DNA of 64,000 nucleotides from Hamadaea flava (GCF_024172085.1 NZ_JAMZDZ010000001.1:4712001-4776000), one strand, 5' to 3'. Shown: positions 18,165 through 26,501, counted from the stretch's first letter. Numbers and translations: made by a program. Notes: generated from the sequence alone by a model not told the origin.

Positions 18165-19597
18165 TCGGCGTGACCGTCAAGGAATTCAACCTGCCTGACC
18201 TCGGTGAGGGTCTGACCGAGGGCGAGATCCTGAAGTGGCTCGTCAGCGTCGGTGACGTGATCGAGCTGAACCAGCCGATCGTGGAGGTCGAGACGGCGAA
18301 GGCGGCCGTCGAGATCCCCGCGAAGTGGGCCGGCAAGGTCGTCGAGATCCACCATCCGGAAGGGACTGTCGTCGAGGTCGGCGCGCCCATCATCGCGATC
18401 GACACCGACCCGTCCGGTTCCTCGAAGGCCCCGGCGACCCCCTCCTCAGCTCCGGCCGACGACATGTCGTCGCAGGCCGCGGCGGGCGCGGAGAAGGCTG
18501 CCGAGGCAGGTGCCGGGCTCATCGGCGGACCCGCGCCCGGTGGGCGTACGGCGGTGCTGGTCGGATACGGGCCGCGCACGACGGAGGCGAAGCGGCGTCC
18601 CCGGATCGGTGCTTCTTCTCCGGCGGCACCCGCTGCTGCTCCGGTTGCCGCTGCTCCGGCGGCCCCGGCTCCGGCTCCGGTTGCTCCGCGTCCGGTTGCT
18701 CCGGCGCCGGCTCCGGTCAACGGGGGCGCTTCGGTGCTGGCCAAGCCGCCGGTCCGCAAGCTCGCCCGTGACCTCGGCGTCGACCTGACGACGATCACGG
18801 GCACCGGTCCGCAGGGTTCGATCACCCGCTCCGATATCGAAGCGGCCCGGTCGGCCCCGGTCTCGGCTCCAGCGCGCGTCGTCGTCACCGGCGAACGCGA
18901 GCAGCGGATCCCGGTCAAGGGCGTACGCAAGCTGACGGCGGCCAACATGGTGGCGTCGGCCTTCACCGCACCGCATGTCACGGAGTTCCTGACCGTCGAC
19001 ATGACCCGGTCGATGAAAGCGCTGGACCGGTTGCGGGCCCAGCGCGACTGGCGCGACGTACGCATCTCGCCCCTGCTCATGGTGGCCAAGGCGGTGCTGC
19101 TCGCAGTCCAGCGGCACCCGATGGTCAACTCGACGTGGGACGAGGCCGCCCAGGAGATCGTGGTGAAGAACTACGTGAACCTCGGCATCGCCGCCGCGAC
19201 CGATCGCGGGCTGATCGTGCCCAACATCGCCGACGCCCAGGCGCTCTCGCTGCGCGAGCTGGCGGACGCGATGACCGACCTGGTGACCGTGGCGAAGTCG
19301 GGCAAGACGCCGCCCGCCGCGATGACTGGGGGCACGTTCACCATCACCAACGTCGGCGTCTTCGGCGTCGACACCGGTACGCCCATCCTGCCCCCCGGCG
19401 AAGCGGCGATCCTCGCCTTCGGTGCCGTACGCGAGCAGCCGTGGGCGTACAAGGGGAAGGTCAAGCTGCGTCAGGTGACGACGCTCGGCCTCTCCTTCGA
19501 CCACCGCATCATCGACGGGGAGCTGGGTTCCCGCTTCCTCGCCGACATCGGCGCGTTCCTCGCCGACCCCGAGGCAGCCCTGCTCGCCTGGACGTAA
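18161..19597 (+). CDS. 2-oxoacid dehydrogenase E2 (lipoyl acyltransferase)
   Basis: 478 residues. The core enzyme carries acyl groups on lipoyl-lysine and passes them to CoA. One lipoyl domain with the lysine in VETAKAAVEIP lies near residue 45, followed by a long Ala/Pro linker. The peripheral-subunit-binding domain is VRKLARDLGVDLTTITGTG near 205-240, and the catalytic domain ends with SFDHRIIDGELGSRFLADI, where His and Asp are catalytic. The GTG at 18161 overlaps the E1 beta stop; a second GTG nine bases later is equally possible. No E3 gene is present here, so lipoamide dehydrogenase must come from elsewhere. Confidence 0.93.
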   Translation: MIGVTVKEFNLPDLGEGLTEGEILKWLVSVGDVIELNQPIVEVETAKAAVEIPAKWAGKVVEIHHPEGTVVEVGAPIIAIDTDPSGSSKAPATPSSAPADDMSSQAAAGAEKAAEAGAGLIGGPAPGGRTAVLVGYGPRTTEAKRRPRIGASSPAAPAAAPVAAAPAAPAPAPVAPRPVAPAPAPVNGGASVLAKPPVRKLARDLGVDLTTITGTGPQGSITRSDIEAARSAPVSAPARVVVTGEREQRIPVKGVRKLTAANMVASAFTAPHVTEFLTVDMTRSMKALDRLRAQRDWRDVRISPLLMVAKAVLLAVQRHPMVNSTWDEAAQEIVVKNYVNLGIAAATDRGLIVPNIADAQALSLRELADAMTDLVTVAKSGKTPPAAMTGGTFTITNVGVFGVDTGTPILPPGEAAILAFGAVREQPWAYKGKVKLRQVTTLGLSFDHRIIDGELGSRFLADIGAFLADPEAALLAWT

Positions 19598-19604
19598 CAC
19601 CCCT

Positions 19605-19656
19605 TGATCAGCGGAGTTTTCGCGGGGCCATGACCCCACGAAAACTCCGCTGATCA
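19605..19656. terminator. 52-bp near-perfect palindrome, bidirectional terminator
   Basis: The arms TGATCAGCGGAGTTTTCG (19605-19622) and its exact complement (19639-19656) enclose GGGG-CCATGA-CCCC. The only mismatch is one C/A pair. It lies between convergent genes. The TGA stop of the minus-strand gene at 19654 is the end of the palindrome. A related element lies at 20651-20704. Confidence 0.85.
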
Positions 19657-20595
19657 TGAAACGAATCGAATTCCGGGCCGGACGCCGGCCCGAAGACGCT
19701 CCACATAGGCGCGCTCGATCTCCGCGAGCACGGACTGCGGCGATTCCCTGATTTGCCTCGGCGTGAAGTGCAGCACCAGGATCCCCGCCGCGGCGAGCAG
19801 ATTGTGATGCCGCAGCGCCGCTTCCCAGCCCTGTGCGTTGAGGTGGAACTCGCGAGAGTCGACCTCCAGTGCGATGCCTGCCTCCTCCAGATAGCCGTCA
19901 GGGGTCGGCAGCCGATCGCCCGTCGGGCCCGCCAGTTGCGGGTTCCAGCGGATCGCGGGCAGCAGCAGGCTGTGCTGGGTCAATGCCCGGAGTTCGGCTT
20001 CGGGTGCCGAGCGCACTCCGTCGGCCACCTCGTCCAGCACCGCCCTGAGCACGGCCGTCCCATTGCGGCGCGCCGACTCCAGTTCCTCCCGGAGCGCTCG
20101 CACAGTGGTGATCTCGTTCTGAACCGCCTCGGCCACGACGGCACGGGCGGTCCGGGAGTCGTATCCGGTTCGCATCGCGTCGACGACGGCGCGGGCCGGC
20201 GAGCAGACGCGTACGCACCCCGCATACGGCCGGTAGGTCGGGTCGAGGCGATCAGTGCGATGAACCTGCACTCGGGGGACGCGAGCCAGCCGACGACGTT
20301 CCGGCAGGAGCACATGGACGACGGACTCCCGGGGTGCGTACCGGAAGCCGTGGATCTCCAGCGCGCTCAGCCCGGCGAGTTGCGCCCGCTCACCGGCGTA
20401 CAGCCCGGCGGCGATGAACTGCTGCCGTCGAGTCAGCGTGCCGGAGAAGGTCGCCACCACCCTAGGCAGTACGCGCTGCCAGGTCCCCCGCCGGACCCGC
20501 CAGCGGATGGCCTCCTGGGTGAATCCGACGTCACGGAGTTGGCCATAGGTAGCCAACTGCTCCTGCCGATGAAGCAGCTTCGCCAATGCGTCCAC
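19654..20595 (-). CDS. AbiEi-like winged-helix protein with PD-(D/E)XK-type C-terminus
   Basis: 313 residues. The N-terminus (LLHRQEQLATYGQLRDVGFTQ, then WRVRRGTWQRVLPRV) is the winged helix of the AbiEi antitoxin family, which reads the DNA of its own promoter in true type IV systems. The C-terminus, TPDGYLEEAGIALEVDSREFH near residue 237, has the PD...EVD pattern of Vsr/DUF559-like nucleases; the third catalytic residue is less clear. There is no AbiEii nucleotidyltransferase next to it, so this is not a toxin-antitoxin pair as it stands. Solitary proteins of this build are common in actinobacteria and their role is unknown. Related palindromes flank the gene on both sides. Confidence 0.75.
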   Translation of the reverse strand: MDALAKLLHRQEQLATYGQLRDVGFTQEAIRWRVRRGTWQRVLPRVVATFSGTLTRRQQFIAAGLYAGERAQLAGLSALEIHGFRYAPRESVVHVLLPERRRLARVPRVQVHRTDRLDPTYRPYAGCVRVCSPARAVVDAMRTGYDSRTARAVVAEAVQNEITTVRALREELESARRNGTAVLRAVLDEVADGVRSAPEAELRALTQHSLLLPAIRWNPQLAGPTGDRLPTPDGYLEEAGIALEVDSREFHLNAQGWEAALRHHNLLAAAGILVLHFTPRQIRESPQSVLAEIERAYVERLRAGVRPGIRFVS

Positions 20596-20650
20596 ACCAG
20601 CATTTCATCGAGGCTCACCGTTGTTGGACACCCCCTGTGGACGAACCCCG

Positions 20651-20704
20651 TTGATCAACGGAAGTATCGAGGGGTCATGGCACCGCGAGACTTCCGCTGA
20701 TCAA
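20651..20704. repeat. 54-bp imperfect palindrome related to 19605-19656
   Basis: The arms 20651-20669 and 20686-20704 pair at 17 of 19 positions and start and end with TTGATCA/TGATCAA. The centre, GGGGTCATGGCACC, resembles GGGGCCATGACCCC of the other copy. The TGA stop of the MaoC gene falls inside it. It may act as a terminator. Confidence 0.8.
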
Positions 20705-21477
20705 GAAAACTCGACGAAAAGGTGCGACCTGTCGCCCGAACGAGCCGAGCGAAGCTCGGCGGCCGCCGAGCTGGAGCGAAGCTCGGCAGAGCTGCGCAAG
20801 AAGATGGGCGAGCGAAAGCGAGCCGTAACAGCGGAGGCGGAAGGCCGAGTAGCGGCGAGGACACGAGCGAGCGTGTACATACCATGAGCGATGGGCCGAG
20901 CGAAGCCGAAGGCGCGAGCGCCCAGAAGCGAAGTGTGAATGGGGTTGTGGTCGCCGGAAACGGCGGCGTAGCGCCGTCCCGCGTCAGCGGCGAACCGCAG
21001 GACCGCCGAAGGCGGCCCTTCCAAGTGCTCTTCCGGCGTTGCCGGAAGATCCGACGGCGCCCCGCGACGCAAATAGGTAGACGTCTCCTCCCAGACCACA
21101 CCCCCATTCAGGGATGCCGTGGTGACCACGTCGAACTGCCGCCCCCGCCGATGAGCCCGCAGATCCCGCGCCACCACCGTGAATTCGAGCGACGCGCCCA
21201 ACGGCAGCGGCCCGTGCACGATGTGCGAGTTGGCGATGTGCACCAGCCCGACGACCGGGAACGGGAAGTCTCCGCCGGACATGAGCCGCATGGTCGGCCC
21301 GAACGCCATGATGTGCGGGTACGTCGGCGGCAGTTCGTCACGCAGCGCGTACCCGCACACCGCGTTGTAGGCGGCCACCGAGGGGACCGACGAGGCGGCG
21401 GCGAACTCCACCACAGTGGACGGGAGCACCGCCGGCCGGGGTCGCGGAAGGAGCGAAGCAGCCGCGCGCAGCAGCAT
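20701..21477 (-). CDS. MaoC-like hot-dog dehydratase (HtdX type)
   Basis: 258 residues. Probably hydrates or dehydrates (3R)-hydroxyacyl-CoA or -ACP. The hydratase signature AVSGDHNPIHTSLLGARAFGF near residue 172 has the catalytic Asp and His, followed by ARPIAHGMY. An N-terminal half-hot-dog domain (PTYPHIMAFGPTMRLM) makes it a double hot-dog protein. It follows the FabG4-like gene by three bases and the order HtdX-FabG4 divergent from FadA2 is that of mycobacterial Rv0241c-Rv0243. The last 35 residues (SSAELRSSSAAAELRSARSG) are repetitive and unlike the usual C-terminus, and the DNA there is rich in GAGCGAAGCTC hairpins. Confidence 0.85.
   Translation of the reverse strand: MLLRAAASLLPRPRPAVLPSTVVEFAAASSVPSVAAYNAVCGYALRDELPPTYPHIMAFGPTMRLMSGGDFPFPVVGLVHIANSHIVHGPLPLGASLEFTVVARDLRAHRRGRQFDVVTTASLNGGVVWEETSTYLRRGAPSDLPATPEEHLEGPPSAVLRFAADAGRRYAAVSGDHNPIHTSLLGARAFGFARPIAHGMYTLARVLAATRPSASAVTARFRSPIFLRSSAELRSSSAAAELRSARSGDRSHLFVEFS
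20736..20790. repeat. direct/inverted GAGCGAAGCTCGGC repeats in the MaoC tail
   Basis: GAGCGAAGCTCGGC occurs twice about 30 bp apart, each copy able to fold as a small CCGAGC/GCTCGG hairpin with a GAA loop. They code for the repeated AELRS in the protein tail. It is not clear whether this is drift or an insertion. Confidence 0.55.
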
Positions 21478-21480
21478 GAA

Positions 21481-22773
21481 TCACGCCCCCAGCATCTGCT
21501 GGCCGCAGACCCGCAGCACGTTGCCGGTCACGCCGGCCGAGCCGGGTTCGGCGAAGTAGCCGATGGTCTCGGCGACGTCGATCGGCAGCCCGGCCTGCGC
21601 CAGCGAGTTCATCCGGCGGCCGCCTTCGCGTACCACGAGGGGCAGGTGGGCGGTCATGGCCGTCTCGATGAAGCCGGGCGCGACCGCGTTGACCGTGATG
21701 CCGCGGTCGGCCAGTACCGGCGCGAGCGCCCGGACCCAGCCGGCCACGCCCGCTTTCGAGGTCGCGTAGTTCGTCTGGCCGCGATTGCCCGAGAGGCCCA
21801 CGACCGACGACACGCCGATGATCCGCCCGCCGGCCGGGATCAGGCCGGCCTCGACCAGCGCGTCGGTCACGCGTACCGGTGCGGCCAGGTTCACCGCCAA
21901 GACCTGGTCCCATTGGTCCGGGCGCATGTTGGCCAGCGTCTTGTCCCGCGTGATGCCCGCGTTGTGCACGACCACGTCCACTCGGCCATGGCGGTCCTTC
22001 AGATGGTCGACGAGGCGCGCGGCCGCGTTCTCCACCGCCAGATCCGACTGGTACGCCGTACCGCCGAGCGAGTTGGCCACAGCGGCGAGGGAGTCCCCGG
22101 CGGCGGGAACGTCCAGGCAGACCACGTGGGCTCCGTTGCGCGCGAGCACCCGGGCGATGTCCGCCCCGATCCCCCGGGCCGCCCCGGTCACCAGTGCGAT
22201 CTTGTCCGCGAGGGTGTCCTGCGACAGCGGTCCCACCGGAGCGCCCAGGGTCACCACCTGACCGTCCACGTAGGCCGATCGACCCGACAGGAAGAAGTCC
22301 AGCGTGGAGCGCAGGGTTTCCGGCTCGGTGGCCTCCGCTGTGCGTACAAGTTGAACGGTTGTGCCGCGACCCACCTCCTTGGCGAGGCTGCGGGTGAACC
22401 CCTCGACGGCCTGGCGCACCGCCGCGACCTCGACCGACGCGGCCTCGGCAGGCAGTCCGGCCAGCACGATCACGCGGCCGGCGGGAGTGAGGCCGCGCGC
22501 GATCGGGTGGACGGTGTCGTAGAGATCGCGCAGGTCCTCGACGGTGGCGAGGGTCGTCGCGTCGAGGACGAGCCCGCCGAGCTTCTCGCCGTCGCCCGGG
22601 TACCAGCCCTCGATGCCGGCGGCGAACCTGCCCTCCCCCGCGATCCGCACCGGGCCGGCGAGCGGATGATCCGCGTCGTAGCGGCGGAGATTGGGCGGGT
22701 TGGGCAGGCCGAGTCGCTTGACCAGGACACTCCCACCGGCGCTGCGTGCGAACGACGCGTAACGGTCCGACAT
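21481..22773 (-). CDS. high-molecular-weight FabG-type 3-oxoacyl reductase (FabG4-like)
   Basis: 430 residues from ATG 22773. The N-terminal half (LVKRLGLPNPPNLRRY through the 190s) is a degenerate flavodoxin-like domain without an active site. The C-terminal SDR domain has TGAARGIG near 205, HNAGITRDKTLANM, GVSSVVGLSGNRGQTNYATSKAG and PGFIETAMTAHLP. This two-part build is that of HMwFabG (Rv0242c), an NADH-dependent 3-oxoacyl-CoA reductase. It shares an operon with the MaoC gene and is divergent from the thiolase across 47 bp. TACAGT seven bases before the ATG suggests a leaderless message. Confidence 0.9.
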   Translation of the reverse strand: MSDRYASFARSAGGSVLVKRLGLPNPPNLRRYDADHPLAGPVRIAGEGRFAAGIEGWYPGDGEKLGGLVLDATTLATVEDLRDLYDTVHPIARGLTPAGRVIVLAGLPAEAASVEVAAVRQAVEGFTRSLAKEVGRGTTVQLVRTAEATEPETLRSTLDFFLSGRSAYVDGQVVTLGAPVGPLSQDTLADKIALVTGAARGIGADIARVLARNGAHVVCLDVPAAGDSLAAVANSLGGTAYQSDLAVENAAARLVDHLKDRHGRVDVVVHNAGITRDKTLANMRPDQWDQVLAVNLAAPVRVTDALVEAGLIPAGGRIIGVSSVVGLSGNRGQTNYATSKAGVAGWVRALAPVLADRGITVNAVAPGFIETAMTAHLPLVVREGGRRMNSLAQAGLPIDVAETIGYFAEPGSAGVTGNVLRVCGQQMLGA

Positions 22774-22780
22774 AAGGTTG

Positions 22781-22786
22781 ACTGTA
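22781..22786 (-). promoter_or_regulatory. -10 box of the FabG4-like gene, leaderless arrangement
   Basis: TACAGT on the minus strand, seven bases before the ATG at 22773. Confidence 0.5.
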
Positions 22787-22797
22787 CCCACAAGACC

Positions 22798-22809
22798 TAC
22801 TCGCGAGTA
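22798..22809. promoter_or_regulatory. 12-bp palindrome, candidate operator of both lipid genes
   Basis: TACTCGCGAGTA is a perfect palindrome in the 47-bp space between the divergent FabG4-like and thiolase genes. It lies within the probable promoters on both strands, so one regulator, perhaps of the TetR type, could control both. Confidence 0.6.
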
Positions 22810-22813
22810 AGTT
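22808..22813 (+). promoter_or_regulatory. -10 box of the thiolase gene, leaderless arrangement
   Basis: TAAGTT with seven bases to the ATG at 22821; it overlaps the end of the palindrome at 22798-22809. Confidence 0.45.
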
Positions 22814-22820
22814 ATACGCC

Positions 22821-24185
22821 ATGAGAAACGTACGACGGGTCGGCGTCCTGGGCGGGAATCGGATTCCGTTCGCCCGCTCCAACGGCCGCTACGCGAAGGC
22901 GTCGAACTCCGACATGCTCGGCGCGGCCCTGGACGGGCTGGTCGCCCGGTTCGGGCTGGCCGGCGAGCGGATCGGCGAGGTCGCCGCCGGTGCGGTCCTC
23001 AAGCACAGCCGCGATTTCAACCTCACCCGAGAGGTCGTCCTGGGCTCGACCCTCGACGGGCGTACGCCGGCCGTCGACCTCCAGCAGGCTTGCGGAACCG
23101 GTCTGCAGAGCGTGATCTACCTGGCCAACAAGGTCGCGCTGGGCCAGATCGACTCCGGCATCGGCGGCGGCGTCGACACGACGAGCGACGCGCCGCTGGC
23201 CCTGAACGAGAGCTTCCGCAAGGCGCTGCTCGAACTGAGCCAGGCCCGTACGCTCGGCGGCCGGATGCAGGCCGCGCTGAAGTTGCGGCCGTTGCAGCCG
23301 TTCCAGCCCGAGATCCCGCGCAACGCCGAACCGCGTACGGGGATGTCGATGGGCGAGCACGCGGCGCTCACCACGCTGAAGTGGGGGATCACCCGGGAGG
23401 CGCAGGACGAGCTGGCCCTGGATTCGCACCGCAACCTCGCCGCGGCGTACGACGAGGGGTTCCTCGACGATCTGCTCACGCCGTATCTGGGGCTGTCGCG
23501 GGATCAGAACCTGCGGGGCGACAGCACGCTCGACAAACTGGCCAGGTTGAAGCCGGTGTTCGGCGCACGCGGCGACAACCCGACGATGCTGCTGGGGTCG
23601 GACCAGGCCGACCTCCCGGACTCCGATCGTCGCCGGATCGAGCGACCCGGCCCGACGATGACGGCGGGCAACTCGACGCCGCTGACCGATGGTGCGGCCT
23701 TGGTGTTGCTGGGCACGGACGAGTGGGCTGCCGACCACCATCTGCCCGTGCAGGCGTACTTCGTCGACGCGCAGACCGCCGCCGTGGACTTCACGCCGCG
23801 CAATCCGGACCCGGAGGGGCTGCTCACCGCGCCCGTGTACGCCGTACCCGAGCTGCTGGCCCGCAACGGGCTGACGTTGCAGGACTTCGACTTCTACGAG
23901 ATCCACGAGGCGTTCGCCTCGCAGGTGCTGGCCACGCTGGCCGCCTGGGAGTCGGAGGAGTTCTGCCGCGAGAAGCTGGGTCTGGAGAAGGCGCTCGGCC
24001 CGATCGACCGGACGAAGCTCAACGTACGCGGCGGCTCGCTGGCGGCGGGGCATCCGTTCGCGGCGACCGGCGGCCGCATCGTGGCGACCTTGGCAAAGCT
24101 GCTGGCCACCAGGGGCAGCGGACGGGGTCTGATCTCCATCTGCGCCGCTGGTGGGCAGGGCGTCGTCGCCATCCTCGAACGCTGA
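22821..24185 (+). CDS. acetyl-CoA acetyltransferase/thiolase (FadA2-like)
   Basis: 454 residues. Thiolase that cleaves or forms 3-oxoacyl-CoA. The nucleophilic Cys is in QQACGTGLQSV near residue 92. The C-terminal motifs EIHEAFASQVL, NVRGGSLAAGHPFAATGGR and SICAAGGQG carry the His and second Cys of the family. Compared with most thiolases (390-400 residues) it has an extra loop near residue 180-220, as in FadA2 of mycobacteria (Rv0243), whose neighbours match. It ends in a very strong hairpin. Direction of flux (degradation or synthesis) cannot be told. Confidence 0.92.
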   Translation: MRNVRRVGVLGGNRIPFARSNGRYAKASNSDMLGAALDGLVARFGLAGERIGEVAAGAVLKHSRDFNLTREVVLGSTLDGRTPAVDLQQACGTGLQSVIYLANKVALGQIDSGIGGGVDTTSDAPLALNESFRKALLELSQARTLGGRMQAALKLRPLQPFQPEIPRNAEPRTGMSMGEHAALTTLKWGITREAQDELALDSHRNLAAAYDEGFLDDLLTPYLGLSRDQNLRGDSTLDKLARLKPVFGARGDNPTMLLGSDQADLPDSDRRRIERPGPTMTAGNSTPLTDGAALVLLGTDEWAADHHLPVQAYFVDAQTAAVDFTPRNPDPEGLLTAPVYAVPELLARNGLTLQDFDFYEIHEAFASQVLATLAAWESEEFCREKLGLEKALGPIDRTKLNVRGGSLAAGHPFAATGGRIVATLAKLLATRGSGRGLISICAAGGQGVVAILER

Positions 24186-24226
24186 CGGCCCGGCCGGGGG
24201 CGGCGTACCCGCCCCGGCCGGTCAGC
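24181..24226 (+). terminator. strong hairpin at the end of the thiolase gene
   Basis: GCTGAC...GTCAGC outside and CCGGCCGGGG(G)CGG against CCGCCCCGGCCGG inside, with a CGTA-centred loop. It begins over the stop codon. There is no T-run, as usual in high-GC actinobacteria. Confidence 0.65.
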
Positions 24227-24231
24227 TCGGC

Positions 24232-24237
24232 TAGGCT
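24232..24237 (+). promoter_or_regulatory. -10 box TAGGCT, leaderless arrangement
   Basis: TAGGCT with six bases to the GTG at 24244. The same TAGGCT-N6-start layout recurs at serS and at the moaC/mogA gene. Confidence 0.5.
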
Positions 24238-24243
24238 TCGCGG

Positions 24244-25119
24244 GTGAGCAAGCGAGCCCGTGTCGCGGCCAAGTCCGCCGCGCCCAAGAAAGCCAAGGTC
24301 CGCGACGTCTTCGTGGCGGTTCCGTTCGCCGGTCTGACCGACGAGACGGAGTGGATCGCCCTGCGTGAGCTGGTTCCGGCGGCGACCGCGCCCCTGAAGC
24401 TGAACGCCGAACTGACCGAGAAGTACGGCGACCGCGACATCACCCTGGCCACCATCCTGCCGATGGCCTGGCCGGCGATGGTCAAGGCGGACGGCCGCAT
24501 CCTGCTCGGGCTCCAGCGGCATGTGCAGTCCGGCGACGTCAACCGCGACCTGGCGGTGGCGCTGCTGAACGCGCTGGAGACCACGCCCGGCCAGTCGGTC
24601 GCCGTGCCGGCGCTGCCGGGCCAGGGTGAGCGCCTCGGCGACCTGCTCGCCGACGGCCCGCTCGACCTCACCATGCACGAGACGTTCGGCTTCTGGCTGG
24701 ACGAGGGCCAGGACGACGACCCCGGGGTCGCGGCGTCGTTGGAGTCCGCCAACGGGGCCATCGCGCCGACCGCGAAGATGGCAGCCGTCAAGGCGGCTTA
24801 TTGGACGCGGATGGGGGAGAAGTCGCACATCCGCTGGGTTCTGCCGCACGCCGAGAGCGAGGCGCTCGACGCGCTGGCCACCCTGGGTGCGGCGGGCGAG
24901 CTGACGCTGGGCGAGCAGACCCGGTTCGCCGGGATGTTCCGCGCGCACGGTCGGCTCGTCCCGGTGTGGGACCTGCCGGTCGACAGCGAGGCGGCCGAGT
25001 GGGAGGACGCGCTGGCCCAGTTCGCCACGCGTTTCGAGGCCGCGCTCGGCAAGGAGCTGACGCCGGAGGCCCGCAAGGCCAAGCAGGGCCTGATCGGCCG
25101 CCAGCTCACGCTGCGCTAA
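24244..25119 (+). CDS. DUF5926 family protein
   Basis: 291 residues. A Lys/Ala-rich N-terminus (SKRARVAAKSAAPKKAKV) leads to VRDVFVAVPFAGLTDETEWIALRELVPAATAPL, which I recognise as the start of the actinobacterial DUF5926 family. Soluble, no known catalytic motif. It has Gly/Asp-rich central loops and a C-terminal helical part ending KAKQGLIGRQLTLR. The length fits the family. Its function is not established. It is transcribed alone, from a TAGGCT box six bases before the GTG, between a strong terminator and a convergent arginine deiminase gene. Confidence 0.85.
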   Translation: MSKRARVAAKSAAPKKAKVRDVFVAVPFAGLTDETEWIALRELVPAATAPLKLNAELTEKYGDRDITLATILPMAWPAMVKADGRILLGLQRHVQSGDVNRDLAVALLNALETTPGQSVAVPALPGQGERLGDLLADGPLDLTMHETFGFWLDEGQDDDPGVAASLESANGAIAPTAKMAAVKAAYWTRMGEKSHIRWVLPHAESEALDALATLGAAGELTLGEQTRFAGMFRAHGRLVPVWDLPVDSEAAEWEDALAQFATRFEAALGKELTPEARKAKQGLIGRQLTLR

Positions 25120-25143
25120 CCCGCCGCCCCCGGGTTTTCCGCG

Positions 25144-25169
25144 CGATCATGAACTAACGGGCATGATCG
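25144..25169. terminator. hairpin between convergent genes
   Basis: CGATCATG-N10-CATGATCG, eight perfect base pairs, in the 99-bp space between the DUF5926 gene and arginine deiminase. Confidence 0.5.
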
Positions 25170-25201
25170 ACCGGCGTGTCGCGTCCGCGCGGCCCTGATC
25201 A

Positions 25202-25235
25202 ACTCCGCGCGAGACTGATCAACGCAGCGCGGAGT
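25202..25235 (-). terminator. inverted repeat overlapping the arginine deiminase stop
   Basis: ACTCCGCGC (25202-25210) and GCGCGGAGT (25227-25235), with a 16-nt loop that contains TGATCA (25216-25221). The arcA stop codon is the TGA of that TGATCA on the minus strand. Confidence 0.5.
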
Positions 25236-26436
25236 CGCCCAATGGTTCCCGGGAGATCGGGCAGGACATGCATCTCGGACCACCCCGGCCGGAGCCCAGC
25301 TCCGAGCCGGGGATCCGGATCACCTCGATGCCGGCCCGTTCCAGCTGAGCGTTCGTCTCCACGTTGCGCTCGTACGCCACGCACAGCCGAGGCGCGATGG
25401 CCAGGGTGTTGTTGCCGTCGTCCCACTGTTCCCGTTCGGCGGTCACCGAGTCCAGTCCAGTGTGGATCATCCGCAGCCGGTCCAGGCCCATCGCCTTGGC
25501 CGCCGCGTCGAGGAACGGTTCAGGCCCGCTCACCGCGGGTTCGGCCGCGCCCGGCGTCAGCGTGTACGCGACCAGGTCGTCGGCGACGTTCGGGTACATG
25601 AGAACCGTGTCGACGTCGACCATCGTGCACACCGTGTCGAGGTGCATGGTGGCTCGCGTCTGCGCGATCGGCACGGCCAGCACGGTGTGCGCCAACGGAT
25701 CGGGGTGCGCGAAGAGCGCACGGGCGAGTCGTTCCGCGCCCGCCGGCGCAGTCCGTTCGCCGACGCCGACAGCGATGACCCCGGGCGCGAGGAGCAAGAC
25801 GTCCCCGCCCTCCAACGGTTCCAGCCACGGGTCGTACGCCGTCGCCACCCCCGCGAACCGCGGATGGTGCTCGTAGACGGCGTGCGTGATGCTGGTCTCC
25901 CGGCGCCGGGCGCTCATCGCCAAGGAGGTGACGGCGACCCGATCCCGGATCCACACCGAGGAGTCCCGCGTGAACAGCAGGTTCGGCAGGGGATCCACGA
26001 CGAAGTCCAGCCGGTCCATCAGCTGGTAGACCAGTCCGCCCCCGGACCTGAGTTCCTCGTGCGCCAGACCGGCGGTGAGCACCCGGGCGAGACTCGGCGG
26101 GTCGAGGTAGCCCAGATGGTCGCGTACGCGCCGCCGCAGCGCGTCGCCGAGCCGCACGTCGGCCAGGACGGCGTCGACCAGTTCGGCGCGAGCCTCCTCG
26201 ATGGCGAGCACGTCGGTCAGCAACTCGGTGAGGTAGAGGACTTCGACGCCGTGTTCACGCAGCCGTGCGGCGAAGGCGTCGTGTTCCTCCTGGGCGCGGC
26301 CGACCCACGGGATGCCGTCGAAGAGCAGCGTGTCGTTGTTGCGAGGGGTCAGTCGAGCCAGCTCCGGACCGGGTCGGTGGAGCAGCACGGTGTGTAGCCG
26401 GCCGACCTCGCTGTCCACATAGCGCACACCTTCCAC
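25219..26436 (-). CDS. arcA: arginine deiminase
   Basis: 405 residues. Hydrolyses arginine to citrulline and ammonia; cytosolic, first step of the ADI pathway. The guanidino-group-modifying fold shows [18 protein letters not shown] near residue 150, EGGDVLLL near 208, [11 protein letters not shown] with the catalytic His near 265 and the nucleophilic Cys in [11 protein letters not shown] near 393. No ornithine carbamoyltransferase or carbamate kinase genes are adjacent, so the usual arc operon is not present here. TACTCT lies seven bases before the GTG, supporting this start and a leaderless message. Confidence 0.94.
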   Translation of the reverse strand: MEGVRYVDSEVGRLHTVLLHRPGPELARLTPRNNDTLLFDGIPWVGRAQEEHDAFAARLREHGVEVLYLTELLTDVLAIEEARAELVDAVLADVRLGDALRRRVRDHLGYLDPPSLARVLTAGLAHEELRSGGGLVYQLMDRLDFVVDPLPNLLFTRDSSVWIRDRVAVTSLAMSARRRETSITHAVYEHHPRFAGVATAYDPWLEPLEGGDVLLLAPGVIAVGVGERTAPAGAERLARALFAHPDPLAHTVLAVPIAQTRATMHLDTVCTMVDVDTVLMYPNVADDLVAYTLTPGAAEPAVSGPEPFLDAAAKAMGLDRLRMIHTGLDSVTAEREQWDDGNNTLAIAPRLCVAYERNVETNAQLERAGIEVIRIPGSELGSGRGGPRCMSCPISREPLGDSALR

Positions 26437-26443
26437 GTGTGCC

Positions 26444-26449
26444 AGAGTA
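26444..26449 (-). promoter_or_regulatory. -10 box of arcA, leaderless arrangement
   Basis: TACTCT on the minus strand, seven bases before the GTG at 26436. Confidence 0.45.
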
Positions 26450-26501
26450 GGGGCGGATTCCCGTCGCCCGGCGTTTTCCGTACAAATCGGGATGTCGCTA
26501 T

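Noticed and set aside
19654-20595. Type IV toxin-antitoxin system
   Set aside because: Only the AbiEi-like part is present; there is no nucleotidyltransferase toxin on either side.
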